Origin: Centroberyx gerrardi | Lineage: Eukaryota; Chordata; Actinopteri; Beryciformes; Berycidae | DNA length: 64,000 nt | Assembly: GCF_048128805.1 (NCBI RefSeq) | Contig: NC_136005.1 | Coordinates: 15,079,760 to 15,143,759, forward strand | Direction: 5' to 3' | In this document: piece by piece, positions 34,781-46,581 of the stretch | How the letters are laid out: every line of letters begins with the position of its first letter | How positions within the stretch are numbered: position 1 is the first letter of the stretch | The notes under the pieces: generated by a model | The model's database searches: none | What the model was told of the DNA's origin: nothing | The model's input: only the letters and a program-made list of their open reading frames with translations | Position numbers and translations under genes: made by a program

Positions 34781-34853
34781 GTTGATATGTTGACATTTGA
34801 AGAAAATACAGCCATTTGAACTGTTGTGTTGTGATAATCACAAAGACTCTTAA

Positions 34854-34871
34854 TACCCACAATGCCTTGCG
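34854..34871 (+). promoter_or_regulatory. ZNF143/Staf-type binding motif upstream of gene E
   Basis: Identical 18-mer to that at 27238-27255, about 115 bases after the likely poly(A) signal of gene D. Confidence 0.55.
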
Positions 34872-35314
34872 GGGCAGTCGGGAAACTCTTCTTTCGTTGT
34901 CACACTGTGGTAAGTTGTTAATTGCCACTACGAACTTTATTTTTGTTGGTAATATTGATGTTACTGAGCAAGGAAACAAATAATATTTCACGACACCAGC
35001 ACATGTAGGCTAGATACTTAACCGTTTGGCAAGCATAAAAACTAGTAAAATATTGAATTTGCCAGTCATGATATTGAATCATTAAGCTCCTTTCATTCCC
35101 ACTCTCTTTTTCAATCTGCACTCTGCTCTCTTGTTCACAACGGCATTAACATCCAAGCTCAGATCACATAGTTAATGTTTTATCTTTTGCACTTGTTGAG
35201 AACTGCTCTAAACAACAGTTCAGATCACATTTTATCACATTTCTTCAATGAGAAAGTTGCTGCTCATGATGCTCAGCATGTTGTTTATGTTTCGGCATGA
35301 TAATAATTATTTAG

Positions 35315-36530
35315 GTTTTTATACAACAGTTAGTTCCGGTCGAGCAATTTGATTGGACAAGAGGCATTCCATGAGTGCTGATATACAGTGACCTCAATTA
35401 TGATAACAGCACTGGGACGCTGTACTGTATGTATCACTCCGCTTCACAGCTGTTCTAACCTGTAACCTTGATTAGGATAGCGTTTTTCTGTGTGGAGAAA
35501 GCTCTGCCCGGAGCGCTTCTTGTGAGGAGAAATAAAAAGCGGATCACCACAACGTCATCTGACGTTAGCTGAGTAGCTGGCAAGCTAACCAGCTGGTTAG
35601 CACTTCTAGCAGACAATACAGTGTTGTGCAACAAACAAATGCTTACCAGATATTCCCAGTACACGTCCACACAAAACTCTAACTTAATTCGCACCTAGTA
35701 GCGACAACGCAAATATGGATACTTATTTGCGTTGTCGCTACTAGGTGCGAATTAAGTTAGAGTTTTGTGTGGACGTGTACTGGGAATATCTGGTAAGCAT
35801 TTGTTTGTTGCACAACACTGTATTGTCTGCTAGAAGTGCTAACGCGCTCCGGGCAGAGCTTTCTCCACACAGAAAAACGCTATCCTAATCAAGGTTACAG
35901 GTTAGAACAGCTTCTTGTGAGGAGAAATAAAAAGCGGATCACCACAACGTCATCTGACGTTAGCTGAGTAGCTGGCAAGCTAACCAGCTGGTTAGCACTT
36001 CTAGCAGACAATACAGTGTTGTGCAACAAACAAATGCTTACCAGATATTCCCAGTACACGTCCACACAAAACTCTAACTTAATTCGCACCTAGTAGCGAC
36101 AACGCAAATATGGATACATTTGACCATAATTATGAACGGTCGGCCGAGGCGGAAGATTGGGAAGAAAGTAAGCTGAAATCGTCTGTGCTAACCAAGGAGG
36201 TTCTAACCTAAAAGTACCTAGCTTAGCTAGCTTGCAGTCGGGAAACAGTTTACCTGTTGCTTGGCAACACTTGGTAGTGGAATCCTGAGGGAACTGTTTT
36301 TGTTGGCGGAGACAACAGATAAAAATCATCTGTTGTCTCAAATTACCATTACTTGATGAATAGCTTTGTTTATACAACTGTTGTATAAAAGCAATATCAC
36401 ACTCGAGGTCGTGCTGTTGTACTGTATATCAGCACGGCTGTGATTATCTTCGGCACGAGGCCGCCGACCGAATCACAGCCGTGCTGATGTACAGTACAAC
36501 AGCACTCCCTCTCGTGTGATATTGCTTTAT
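35315..36530. mobile_element. Composite inverted-repeat insertion upstream of gene E
   Basis: The matching 5' flank of F (42178-42190) and of D (about 28530) is uninterrupted, so roughly 1.2 kb was inserted between TTATTTAGGT and ATCATTCAGTCC. TTTATACAACAGTT near 35318 recurs inverted near 36375-36390, suggesting one element with those ends; the fold-back at 36385-36531 follows directly. No transposase is encoded and I cannot name the family. Confidence 0.6.
35448..36117. repeat. x-y-z / inverted z-x / y-z rearrangement
   Basis: Block x (35448-35516), y (35516-35595) and z (35596-35714) are followed, after a 10-base spacer, by inverted z (35725-35843) and inverted x (35844-35910), with y missing, and then by direct y-z (35911-36117). 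The copies are essentially identical. The long inverted arms could form a large hairpin. Confidence 0.9.
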
Positions 36531-36531
36531 C
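36385..36531. repeat. Fold-back palindrome
   Basis: The arm AAAGCAATATCACAC...CAGCACGGCTGTGATT at the left pairs with AATCACAGCCGTGCTG...GTGTGATATTGCTTT at the right, about 60 bp each with few mismatches. A further perfect hairpin, GAGACAACAGAT with its complement, lies just left at about 36309-36340. Confidence 0.85.
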
Positions 36532-36840
36532 ATTCAGTCCTAACTCTGTGAAAGAGATGGATGTCCAGTCCTGTTTATCAACGGGATAAGTAGGTGTGCT
36601 CTGTAGTTGGTTATGCAAGGCCGTGACATTGATTCTGAGCACCTTTGTACAGACATTGACGTCAGTTATTTTAGTATTTTTCTATTTTTTTTTTGTTATG
36701 TAATTTTATTGTATGCAGTCACTGGGTGTGTGAATGGAAGAATTGTACTGTCAAGTGTGAAGAAGCACCCGCAGCAGCAAAAAAACAGGAAGAGCGACAT
36801 TTTCCACACTGGTCAACTGTTGGTCTGGCTCTGCTTAACC

Positions 36841-39800
36841 ATGTGGCTTTATAACATTTTGTTGGGGCTTGACCTCAAGGCGATACTGCTGTTTATTTTG
36901 TTGTTCCTCCTGATCGCCGATTTCCTCAGAAACAGGAATCCTCCAAACTATCCTCCAGGTCCGCTGGCTCTCCCCCTTGTGGGGAACTTCTTCAGTGTTG
37001 ACACAAAACAGCCTCACATTTACTTTACAAAGGTAAGCTTTTTAACTAGAGAGGTTTTACCTTAGGGCCCTTAAACTATGAGAACGATTAAGGATAAAAG
37101 ACTCAAAATCATAATGGAATTGCTAATGCTTTAATTTTAATTTTTATATTTAACTTCTCATTGTAAAAATTACTCTTTCATCTTTCCCAGTTTTCTTGAA
37201 TTTCAGTTTTGCTATTCAGAATTTCATTTTCACATTTACATTTTATTGTGATATTATTCCAAGAAGACCGATAGGCTAAATGATAACTAGCATTTAGCAT
37301 GAAGTAAAGACCATTTACAACAACTAAAGGGTATTTAGTTGTCTAACAAACTGAAAGCTAGGAAACACATGCCATTTTTACTATGTATTACATTATTCTC
37401 TCCAAAACCTTAGCATCTAGCTAGTTCTTCATACCTTCACCTAGACATCTGGTGGTCAAATTGCAAACACACAGGAAAAAATAACCTGTCATGCTGAAGC
37501 AAGCACTTTTCTAGCTGCTAGCCCATACATTATTTTTAGGAAATGTAGTTTTCTTTCAAAAGTTGCCCACCATGTGATGCAGTAATTCTTGCTGATTCAC
37601 CAATGTTGGCTCTTCTCTGGTTTAATGTCCACAGCTTGCCGATGTCTATGGGAATGTGTTCAGCGTCTGTCTTGGCAAGGATAAGATGGTGTTTGTGTCT
37701 GGGTACAAGATGGTGAAGGAAGCCATAGTGACACAGGCTGAGAACTTTGTGGACCGACCCTCCAGTGCAGTGGCTGACAGGATTTATTCAGGAACGTCAG
37801 GTGAAAATCTCTCTCCCTCTGTCTCCCTCCCTACCTCTACCTCTCTCTTGGTGTACAGGAATCAGTTCCTTATACTGTGTATTGCTTCTAAATTATACTG
37901 TGTGCCTTATACTTTGTATTACTTATGCTTGTCCATAGCTGGTCTGTTCGTAAGCAATGGTGAAACATGGAAGAGACAGCGGCGCTTTGCCTTGTCTACC
38001 TTACGTAGCTTCGGCCTGGGCAAAAGCCTCATGGAACAGTGTATCTGTAAGGAGAGTCGCTACCTACAAGAAGAGATGGAGAAGGAGAAAGGTAAGAGGT
38101 AGTAGTTGTTCAGAAGGGGGCGCAGTGGAAAAGAAGCAACACAGAAAACAATTACCGTATAATTCAACAGATATGAGCACATCAAGAAAGTACAGTGGAT
38201 CCTTAAACAAAATGGCACATTTACATTTTAGCTGTTTAGCTGACGCTTTTATCCAGAGAAATTTACAATGAGTATGGGCTCAGATTCCAACATTACAAGC
38301 AACAGCAACAAATGTTCCTAAGCAATGGAATTTTCTGAACTCTGGACTCCTTTCCTCCAGGTGAACCTTTCAACCCAGCAGGCCTCTTCAACAATGCTGT
38401 GTCCAACATAATTTGCCAGTTGGTGATGGGGAGACGGTTTGACTACAACGACCACAACTTCCAGATCATGCTACAGTATCTGTCTGAAGCCATTCTGCTG
38501 GAGGGCTCCGTATGGGGTCAAGTAAGAGAACAATATCCTTTCAATTCAGTCATTGTGTTTGTAAAGTAGATAGAGACATCTCTTCTCTGATTTTTTTTCT
38601 TTAGTAGGAAGGGTAGGAGGGTAAAAAAAGAGCGGCAGCTCTGTTGGTCTATCCTCAGGGGGCCCATGTGGTCTCACAGGCAGAGAATGAGTTGCTACAC
38701 TGTCCCTGGACACAGATTTATTGAAGAAGGTAAAGGCAAATGTCATAAATCAAACCGTCACTTTTCTTCCTGTAGCTGTATGAGGCATTCCCTCAATTGA
38801 TGAAGCATTTGCCAGGCACTCACAACAAAATGTTTAGCCACTACAAGTACTTGGAAGGCTTCGTCAGTCAAGAGATAAAGAGGCACAAGCAGGACCTGGA
38901 CCCCAGCAATCCCCGGGACTACATTGACGCTTTCCTCATGGAAATGGAAAATGTATGTGACCAACTACACTGCACACATGCTGTACAATCGTTGCCCTTT
39001 CTGTCAGTCAAACTACCATTCATTCAATACTGTATATCTTTTCTCCATTTCTCAATAGCACAAAGGAGAGTCTGATCTGGGCTTCAATGAGGCCAACCTG
39101 GCTCTGTGCTCTCTTGATATGTTCCTGGCTGGAACTGAGACCACCTCCACCACTTTGCAGTGGGCCTTTGTTTTCCTCATCAAGTACCCCAATATCCAGG
39201 GTAGGTGAAATCCTAAACCCTGAGCTCACTGTGAAATTGAAAAAAAAATAAATTTGATATGCTTTGCTTATTTGCTTTTATAAAGCTTGAATCCTTGTAG
39301 AAGTGAGGCGCTTTAACCATACAGAATAGTTTTTCCCAAAGGACCCAGAGGACCAAAGGGGTCCTTTGGTCCTCCAGGGAACTAAAACTAATAACAGTGG
39401 GGAAAAAAGGTCAGGACAGGAATTTGATCCCTTATCACCCCATTATCCCATGTGATTCGGTGGAAGCTACTTCATCAGGGCACAACACATAACTGAAAGA
39501 CCATGCACATTAAAACACTCAGGCAGACTTGATTTGAGAAACCGCAACACCTGTCCTGTGTAGGGAGGCAGGGAATGAGAATGCTTCTTTTTGGGAATAG
39601 AAATATACTAGAGATAATGTCTGCCTGCTGTAATGTTTTAATGTGCATGGTCTTTCATTTATGTATTGTGCCCTGACAAAAGAGCTTGCTCTGAAAAGCT
39701 TTGGCCTATAAAGATGATTGATGGGATCAAGTTGCTGTCCTGAACCTTTTTTTCCTAATTGCTATTAGGTTAAATCTGTCTATTTCACTACTTAGAGAAA

Positions 39801-40511
39801 GTCCAGGCAGAGATAGACAGAGTGATTGGACAGACCCGCCAGCCCGCTATGGCCGACAGACCCAACATGCCCTACACTGATGCTGTCATCCATGAGATCC
39901 AGAGGATGGGAAACATTGTTCCTCTCAACGGACTCAGGATGGCCGCCAAGGACACAACACTGGGGGGTTACTTCATACCCAAGGTGCATCTACTCAGACT
40001 TCAGTCATTCAAGTCTAAACTGGCTTGGTTAGTCAGCCAATGTTGTTGTTGCAGCATTGCTTGGTGTTAACCTCTGGGTCGTGTTTAGGGTACGTCCTTG
40101 ATGACCAACCTGACCTCTGTGCTGTTTGACAAGAATGAATGGGAGACTCCAGACACCTTCAACCCTGCACACTTCCTGGATGCTGAGGGCAAGTTTGTGA
40201 GGAGAGAAGCGTTCTTGCCTTTCTCTGCAGGTAAACTAACTTATCCCTAATTGTTAACCTGTTCTGATAAATCTGGAATGTTATGTGATCCTGAGCTTAT
40301 ATCCCTACATGTGTATCTGTGTGTGTGTTCTTCAGGGAAGCGTGTGTGTCTAGGAGAAGGCCTAGCCAAGATGGAGCTGTTCCTGTTTTTCGTCAGTTTA
40401 TTCCAGAAGTTCTCTTTCTCCACTCTGGATGGAGTAGAGTTGAGTACAGAAGGGATCGTTGGAATTACACGTACACCTTATCCCTTCAAGGTCTATGCCA
40501 AGGCTCGCTGA
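36841..40511 (+). CDS. CYP2-family cytochrome P450, gene E (complete, 498 aa; chimera of D and F types)
   Basis: Nine coding exons: 36841-37032, 37635-37800, 37939-38091, 38361-38521, 38776-38952, 39059-39200, 39796-39983, 40089-40230 and 40336-40511; 1497 nt, 498 residues. All P450 landmarks are present: NYPPGP hinge, [23 protein letters not shown] and [12 protein letters not shown] with Cys445. Exons 1-6 and their introns follow gene F (same intron-3 repeat, same GTSG end of exon 2, same 5' promoter block), while the end of exon 9 and the whole 3' flank follow gene D (GITRTPYPF, 1.1 kb of near-identical downstream DNA). Private changes include LPGTHN instead of LPGPHN in exon 5 and Cys for Arg in the exon-2 SVRLG motif. 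The 5' flank carries an inverted-repeat element absent upstream of F. Confidence 0.95.
38213..38295. repeat. Dispersed teleost repeat in intron 3 of gene E
   Basis: Contains TTTAGCTGACGCTTTTATCC and AATTTACAATGAG, a motif very common in fish DNA. The same insertion is in intron 3 of F (about 43979-44060) and absent from D. Confidence 0.6.
39406..39750. mobile_element. Fold-back MITE-like element in intron 6 of gene E
   Basis: Inverted arms of about 120-130 bp: the left reads GGTCAGGACAGG, later GAAAGACCATGCACATTAAA; the right has the complements TTTAATGTGCATGGTCTTTC and GTCCTGAACC. Shared with D and F at the same site. Target duplication not resolved. Confidence 0.75.
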
Positions 40512-40732
40512 CCATGCAAAATCTCAATGAAGCCTTTTCATCTAATCAATAATCTAACCAATGATCTGTAACAGAAAACAACTTATGTGGCAAAACCACC
40601 ACATAACTACAGTTTGTAATTATGATCCAGGAAAGAGGTTCAACAAAAATATTTCTTTACTAGCTCATCTTTTATCACATCTTTGGCCAATAATTACATA
40701 GCAAGTGTATTGTGTTTTGTATCTCTTTTGTT

Positions 40733-40838
40733 TTTTATTAGGATCCCCATTCGCTGCCAATTTAATGACAGCTAGTTTTCCCTTCCTGGGGTCCTCACAA
40801 GGAAGCAATACAATAACCTACAAATAATCAATGATAAG
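40733..40838 (-). mobile_element. LINE 3' tail downstream of gene E
   Basis: Near-identical to the copy at 33845-33960 and in the same place relative to the stop codon, so it was carried along by the duplication that created E. Confidence 0.55.
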
Positions 40839-41259
40839 ATAAGAGAATGCTTAAAATAACAATCGTAATGGAAAAGGGTAAAGTATCATTATTAATGCAA
40901 AATTTTACATACATACATAGATTTTAAGAAAATTACAATCAAGCTTTATTGATCGACCACCAAACATCTATATTATACTATACTGACGTTTTCTTATCCA
41001 CACAAGCTGTGGCAATGTTCCCATGATCAACAAAATAAAACCAAATTTTACAAATGCATTTCCCAATTACAATACCAAATATTATGGGTAATAAAAATAT
41101 GTCTACTGAGGTCTCTCAGAACAAAGAGGTTAAAACTAATGTTAGGACAGAGATCTATGTCACTTATAAAGTCAACTGACCTGCACTTTATACATAATAA
41201 GAATCATCAGAGATTTTGGAGATATTCATGAACAGTGATGGCTTTTCTTTCAAAAATCT

Positions 41260-41660
41260 GCATAATCTTTTGGTAGCTATAAGGGAAGAAATAAAAAAGG
41301 AGAGGTGAACAGAAAATGTGCATACTAGTGGTCAGTTAAATGCTACATGGACATAACCGCAGGATCAAGCTACTTCTCCACTGACAGAAGCTTCTCTTCA
41401 TCTTTGAGAAGATTTGGGCTTACAAGGCAGCTTCATGTTTTGTAAGGGAAGAGGAGCTGCATTTTGAGGGGTGTTAGGCACAGGAGATGGGAGGTGGCTG
41501 AAAGCTTTTGTTTTTTCCTCTTTTTTTGTTATGTGTATGTTTTGGTCTGTTTTCAGCTTATTCCTTCTTGCTGTATTTGTATTTTCTGTACTCTGTGCTC
41601 TTATTTGGTTAATAAAGGGATGTTTCAACTCTCTGTCTTCTACTAAGCCACATGTTGATA
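41260..41660 (+). other. Conserved downstream block ending in a poly(A) signal, copy after E
   Basis: Near-identical to the block after D, 1.1 kb past the stop of E, with AATAAA at 41611-41616. Confidence 0.5.
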
Positions 41661-41726
41661 TGTTGACATTTGAAGAAAATACAGCCATTTGAACTGTTGT
41701 GTTGTGATAATCACAAAGACTCTTAA

Positions 41727-41744
41727 TACCCACAATGCCTTGCG
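41727..41744 (+). promoter_or_regulatory. ZNF143/Staf-type binding motif upstream of gene F
   Basis: Third identical copy, 750 bp upstream of the ATG of F and about 110 bases after the likely poly(A) signal of E. Confidence 0.55.
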
Positions 41745-42493
41745 GGGCAGTCGGGAAACTCTTCTTTCGTTGTCACACTGTGGTAAGTTGTTAATTGCCA
41801 CTACGAACTTTATTTTTGTTGGTAATATTGATGTTACTGAGCAAGGAAACAAATAATATTTCACGACACCAGCACATGTAGGCTAGATACTTAACCGTTT
41901 GGCAAGCATAAAAACTAGTAAAATATTGAATTTGCCAGTCATGATATTGAATCATTAAGCTCATTTCATTCCCACTCTTTCTCAATCTGCACTCTGCTCT
42001 CTTGTTCACAACGGCATTAACATCCAAGCTCAGATCACATAGTTAATGTTTTATCTTTTGCACTTGTTGAGAACTGCTCTAAACAACAGTTCTGATCACA
42101 TTTTATCATATTGCTTGAATGTTGCTGCTCGTGATGCTTAGCATGTTGTTTATGTTTCGGCATAATAATAATTATTTAGGTAGGCTATTTAAATGACAGC
42201 ATGTCCAGTCCTGTTTATCAACGGGATAAGTAGGTGTGGTCTGTAGTTGGTTATGTAAGACCGTGACATTGATTCTGAGCACCTTTGCACAGACTTTGTA
42301 GTCAGTTATTTTATTATTTTTTCTATTACGTAATATTAATTGTACGTAGTCACTGGGTGTGTAAATTTAAGTATTATATTATCAGCTGTGAACAAGCATT
42401 GTCACCTGGCAGGTGCTTCGACGGTGACAGCAGAAAAACAGGAAGAGCGACATTTTCCACACTGGTCAGCTGTTGGTCTGGCTCTGCTTAACC

Positions 42494-45400
42494 ATGTGGC
42501 TTTATAACATTTTGTTGGGGCTTGACCTCAAGGCGATACTGCTGTTTATTTTGTTGTTCCTCCTGATCGCCGATTTCCTCAGAAACAGGAATCCTCCAAA
42601 CTATCCTCCAGGTCCGCTGGCTCTCCCGCTTGTGGGGAACTTCTTCAGTGTTGACACAAAACAGCCTCACATTTATTTTACAAAGGTAAGCTTTTTAACT
42701 AGAGAGGTTTTACCTTAGGACACTTTAGGATAAAAGACTCAAAATCATAATGGAATTGCTAATGCTTTAATTTTAAACTGTAAATTAAACATTTTCAATT
42801 TCATAATTTTCCTAGTTCTCTTTTGAATTTCAGTTTTGCTATTCAGAATTTCATTTTTACATTTACATTTTATTGTGACATTATTCGAAGAAGACCAATA
42901 GCTTAATGATAATTAGCATTTAGCATAAATTCAAGACCAACAACTAACCCTAACCTTTGAACTGTCTGATTAAACCATTTAAATATTATGGCAGTAACAA
43001 CTACACTGAAGGGTTTCTACCAGGTTAATATATATATGTATATAATAATAATAATATATAATATTATGTAGACATTTTTCACTAATGGGTATATTTAGTT
43101 GTCTAACTGAAAGCTAGGAAACTCATGCCAACTTTAAATTGTCTAGTTGCTTTAGAAGATGTGCAGATGGATTCAACCTTTTTGTCCCATAGAAACGAAA
43201 GGGGGATACTGACATCTGGTGGTCAAATTGCAAACACACAGGGGAAAAAAACTCATGCTGAAGCAAGCACTTTTCTAGCAGCTAGCCCATACATTATTTT
43301 CAGGAAATTTACTTTTCTTTCAAAAGTTGCCCACCATGTGATGCAGTAATTCTTGCTGATTCACCAATGTTGGCTCTTCTCTGGTTTAATGTCCACAGCT
43401 CGCCGATGTCTATGGGAATGTGTTCAGCGTCCGTCTTGGCAAGGATAAGATGGTGTTTGTGTCTGGGTACAAGATGGTGAAGGAAGCCATAGTGACACAG
43501 GCTGAGAACTTTGTGGACCGACCCTCCAGTGCAGTGGCTGACAGGATTTATTCAGGAACGTCAGGTGAAAATCTCTCTCCCTCTGTCTCCCTCCCTACCT
43601 CTACCTCTCTCTTGGTGTACAGGAATCAGTTCCTTATACTGTGTATTGCTTCTAAATTATACTGTGTGCCTTATACTTTGTATTACTTATGCTTGTCCAT
43701 AGCTGGTCTGTTCTTGAGCAATGGTGAAACATGGAAGAGACAGCGGCGCTTTGCCTTGTCTACCTTACGTAGCTTCGGCCTGGGCAAAAGCCTCATGGAA
43801 CAGTGTATCTGTAAGGAGAGTCGCTACCTACAAGAAGAGATGGAGAAGGAGAAAGGTAAGAGGTAGTAGTTGTTCAGAAGGGGGCGCAGTGGAAAAGAAG
43901 CAACACAGAAAACAATTACCGTATAATTCAACAGATATGAGCACATCAAGAAAGTACAGTGGATCCTTAAACAAAATGGCACATTTACATTTTAGCTGTT
44001 TAGCTGATGCTTTTATCCAGAGAAATTTACAATGAGTATGGGCTCAGATTCCTACATTACAAGCAACAGCAACAAATGTTCCTAAGCAATGGAATTTTCT
44101 GAACTCTGGACTCCTTTCCTCCAGGTGAACCTTTCAACCCAGCAGGCCTCTTCAACAATGCTGTGTCCAACATAATTTGCCAGTTGGTGATGGGGAGACG
44201 GTTTGACTACAACGACCACAACTTCCAGATCATGCTACAGTATCTGTCTGAAGCCATTCTGCTGGAGGGCTCCGTATGGGGTCAAGTAAGAGAACAATAT
44301 CCTTTCAATTCAGTCATTGTGTTTGTAAAGTAGATAGAGACATCTCTTCTCTGATTTTTTTTCTTTAGTAGGACGGGTAGGTGGGTAAAAAAAAGAGGGG
44401 CAGCTCTGTTGGTCTATCCTCAGGGGGCCCATGTGGTCTCACAGGCAGAGAATGAGTTGCTACACTGTCCCTGGACACAGATTTATTGAAGAAGGTAAAG
44501 GCAAATGTCATAAATCAAACCAACGTCACTTTTCTTCCTGTAGCTGTATGAGGCATTCCCTCAATTGATGAAGCATTTGCCAGGCCCTCACAACAAAATG
44601 TTTAGCCACTACAAGTACGTGGAAGACTTTCTTAGTCAGGAGATAAAGAGGCACAAGCAGAACCTGGACCCCAGCAATCCCCGGGACTACATTGATGCTT
44701 TCGTCATGGAAATGGAGAATGTATGTGACCAACTACACTGCACACATGCTGTACAATCGTTGCCCTTTCGGTTAGTTCATTCACTACTATATATCTTCTC
44801 CATTTTGCAATAGCACAAAGAAGTCTACAAGAAGTCTGATGTGGGCTTCAATGAGGCCAACCTGGCTCTGTGCTCTCTCGATCTGTTCCTGGCTGGAACT
44901 GAGACCACCTCCACCACTTTGCAGTGGGCCTTTGTTTTCCTCATCAAGTACCCCGATATCCAGAGTAGGTGAAATCCTAAACCCTGAGCTCACTGTGAAA
45001 TTGTAACCAAAATATATCAATAAAAATTTACATGCTTTGCTTGTCCTTGTAGTAGTGAGGCGCTTTGTCCTTACAGAATAGTTTTTCCTAAAGCACCAAA
45101 AGGTTCAGGACAGCAACTTGATCCCTTCAATCACCCTATTATACCATGTGATTCGGTGGAAGCTACTTAATCAGGGCATAGTACATGAATGAAAGACCAT
45201 GCACATTATAAAACTCCAGCAGGCAGACTTGATTTGAGAAACAGCAACACCTGTCCTGTGTAGGGAGGCAGGGAAAGAGAATACTACTGTTTGGGAATAG
45301 AAATAGATAGAGAGAAAGTCTGCCTGCTGGAATGTTTTAATGTGCATGGTCTTTCATTCACGTATTGTGCTAGGGCTGAACGATTTTGAAAAAATATCTA

Positions 45401-46581
45401 ATTGCGATTATTTTGACTGATATTGCAATTGCGATATGATTTGTGATATTAGAGGAAATGATAATTTTTACATCATTATTCTCATTTTCATTGAAAAACA
45501 TATTAAAATGATTATGGTGTGATTTTTGCGGGGATCTGTACCAAACAAAGATGTTTTCTTAAGTCTGTAGAATATGATGTGTAGGCCAGGACATCTCTGC
45601 AGCACGACAATATTTAATTTAAAATGGTATTTTGACACACATATATTAACAAATATTGCGCCTCCTGTGATTTGAAAATTGCAGTAGGCCATATTGCGAT
45701 TTCGATAAAATTTCAATTAATTGTTCAGCCCTATATTGTGCCCTGACAAAAGAGCTTGCTCTGAAAAGCTTTGGCCAATAAAGATGATTGATGGGATCAA
45801 GTTGCTGTCCTGAACCTTTTTTTCCTAATTGCTATTAGGTTAAATCCTTCTATTTCACTACTTAGAGAAAGTCCAGGCAGAGATAGACAGAGTGATTGGA
45901 CAGACCCGCCAGCCCACTATGGCCGACAGACCCAACATGCCCTACACTGATGCTGTCATCCATGAGATCCAGAGGATGGGAAACATTGTTCCTCTCAACG
46001 GACTCAGGATGGCCGCCAAGGACACAACACTGGGGGGTTACTTCATACCCAAGGTGCATCTACTCAGACTTCAGTCATTCAAGTCTAAACTGGCTTGGTT
46101 AGTCAGCCAATGTTGTTGTTGCAGCATTGCTTGGTGTTAACCTCTGGGTTGTGTTTAGGGTACGTCCTTAATGCCCAACCTGACCTCTGTGCTGTTTGAC
46201 AAGAATGAATGGGAGACTCCAGACACCTTCAACCCTGCACACTTCCTGGATGCTGAGGGCAAGTTTGTGAGGAGAGAAGCGTTCTTGCCTTTCTCTGCAG
46301 GTAAACTAACTTATCCCTAATTGTTAACCTGTTCTGATAAATCTGGAATGTTATGTGATCCTGAGCTTATATCCCTACATGTGTATCTGTGTGTGTGTTC
46401 TTCAGGGAAGCGTGTGTGTCTAGGAGAAGGCCTAGCCAAGATGGAGCTGTTCCTGTTTTTCGTCAGTTTATTCCAGAAGTTCTCTTTCTCCACTCTGGAT
46501 GGAGTAGAGTTGAGTACAGAAGGGATCGTTGGTGCTACACGCATACCGTATCCCTTCAAGGTCTATGCCAAGGCTCGCTGA
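42494..46581 (+). CDS. CYP2-family cytochrome P450, gene F (complete, 501 aa)
   Basis: Nine coding exons: 42494-42685, 43399-43564, 43703-43855, 44125-44285, 44544-44720, 44814-44964, 45866-46053, 46159-46300 and 46406-46581; 1506 nt, 501 residues. Same domain order as D and E, with [17 protein letters not shown] and [12 protein letters not shown] around haem Cys448. Exon 6 is nine bases longer than in every paralog: it reads [12 protein letters not shown] where D reads HKEESDLGF, apparently from a short tandem duplication of an AAGAAGTCT unit, just before the I-helix. The C-terminus ends [16 protein letters not shown], unlike D and E. Intron 6 contains a young hAT-type MITE lacking in E. A poly(A) signal AATAAA lies at 46757-46762, 176 bases past the stop. 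Confidence 0.95.
43028..43068. repeat. TA/TAA microsatellite
   Basis: AT-only tract of TATATATG and TAATAA units in intron 1 of gene F; not present in E. Confidence 0.85.
43979..44060. repeat. Dispersed teleost repeat in intron 3 of gene F
   Basis: Counterpart of 38213-38295 with one or two differences (TTTAGCTGATGCTTTTATCC). Confidence 0.6.
45101..45820. mobile_element. Fold-back MITE-like element in intron 6 of gene F, split by a hAT MITE
   Basis: Same element as in E, from AGGTTCAGGACAGCAACTTG to its complement near 45817, enlarged by the nested insertion at 45371-45733. Confidence 0.75.
45371..45733. mobile_element. hAT-type MITE (363 bp), gene F only
   Basis: The ends are TAGGGCTGAACGATT and, on the reverse of the right end, TAGGGCTGAACAATT. 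The 8-bp duplication TATTGTGC is perfect at 45363-45370 and 45734-45741. Gene E shows the unfilled site (GTATTGTGCCCTGAC at 39663-39677). AT-rich interior with no ORF. Confidence 0.93.

Noticed and set aside
34589-34819. 76-codon hydrophobic ORF repeated after D and E (41464-41692)
   Set aside because: Frames differ between copies through small indels, and the block looks like a T-rich 3' UTR ending in a poly(A) signal.
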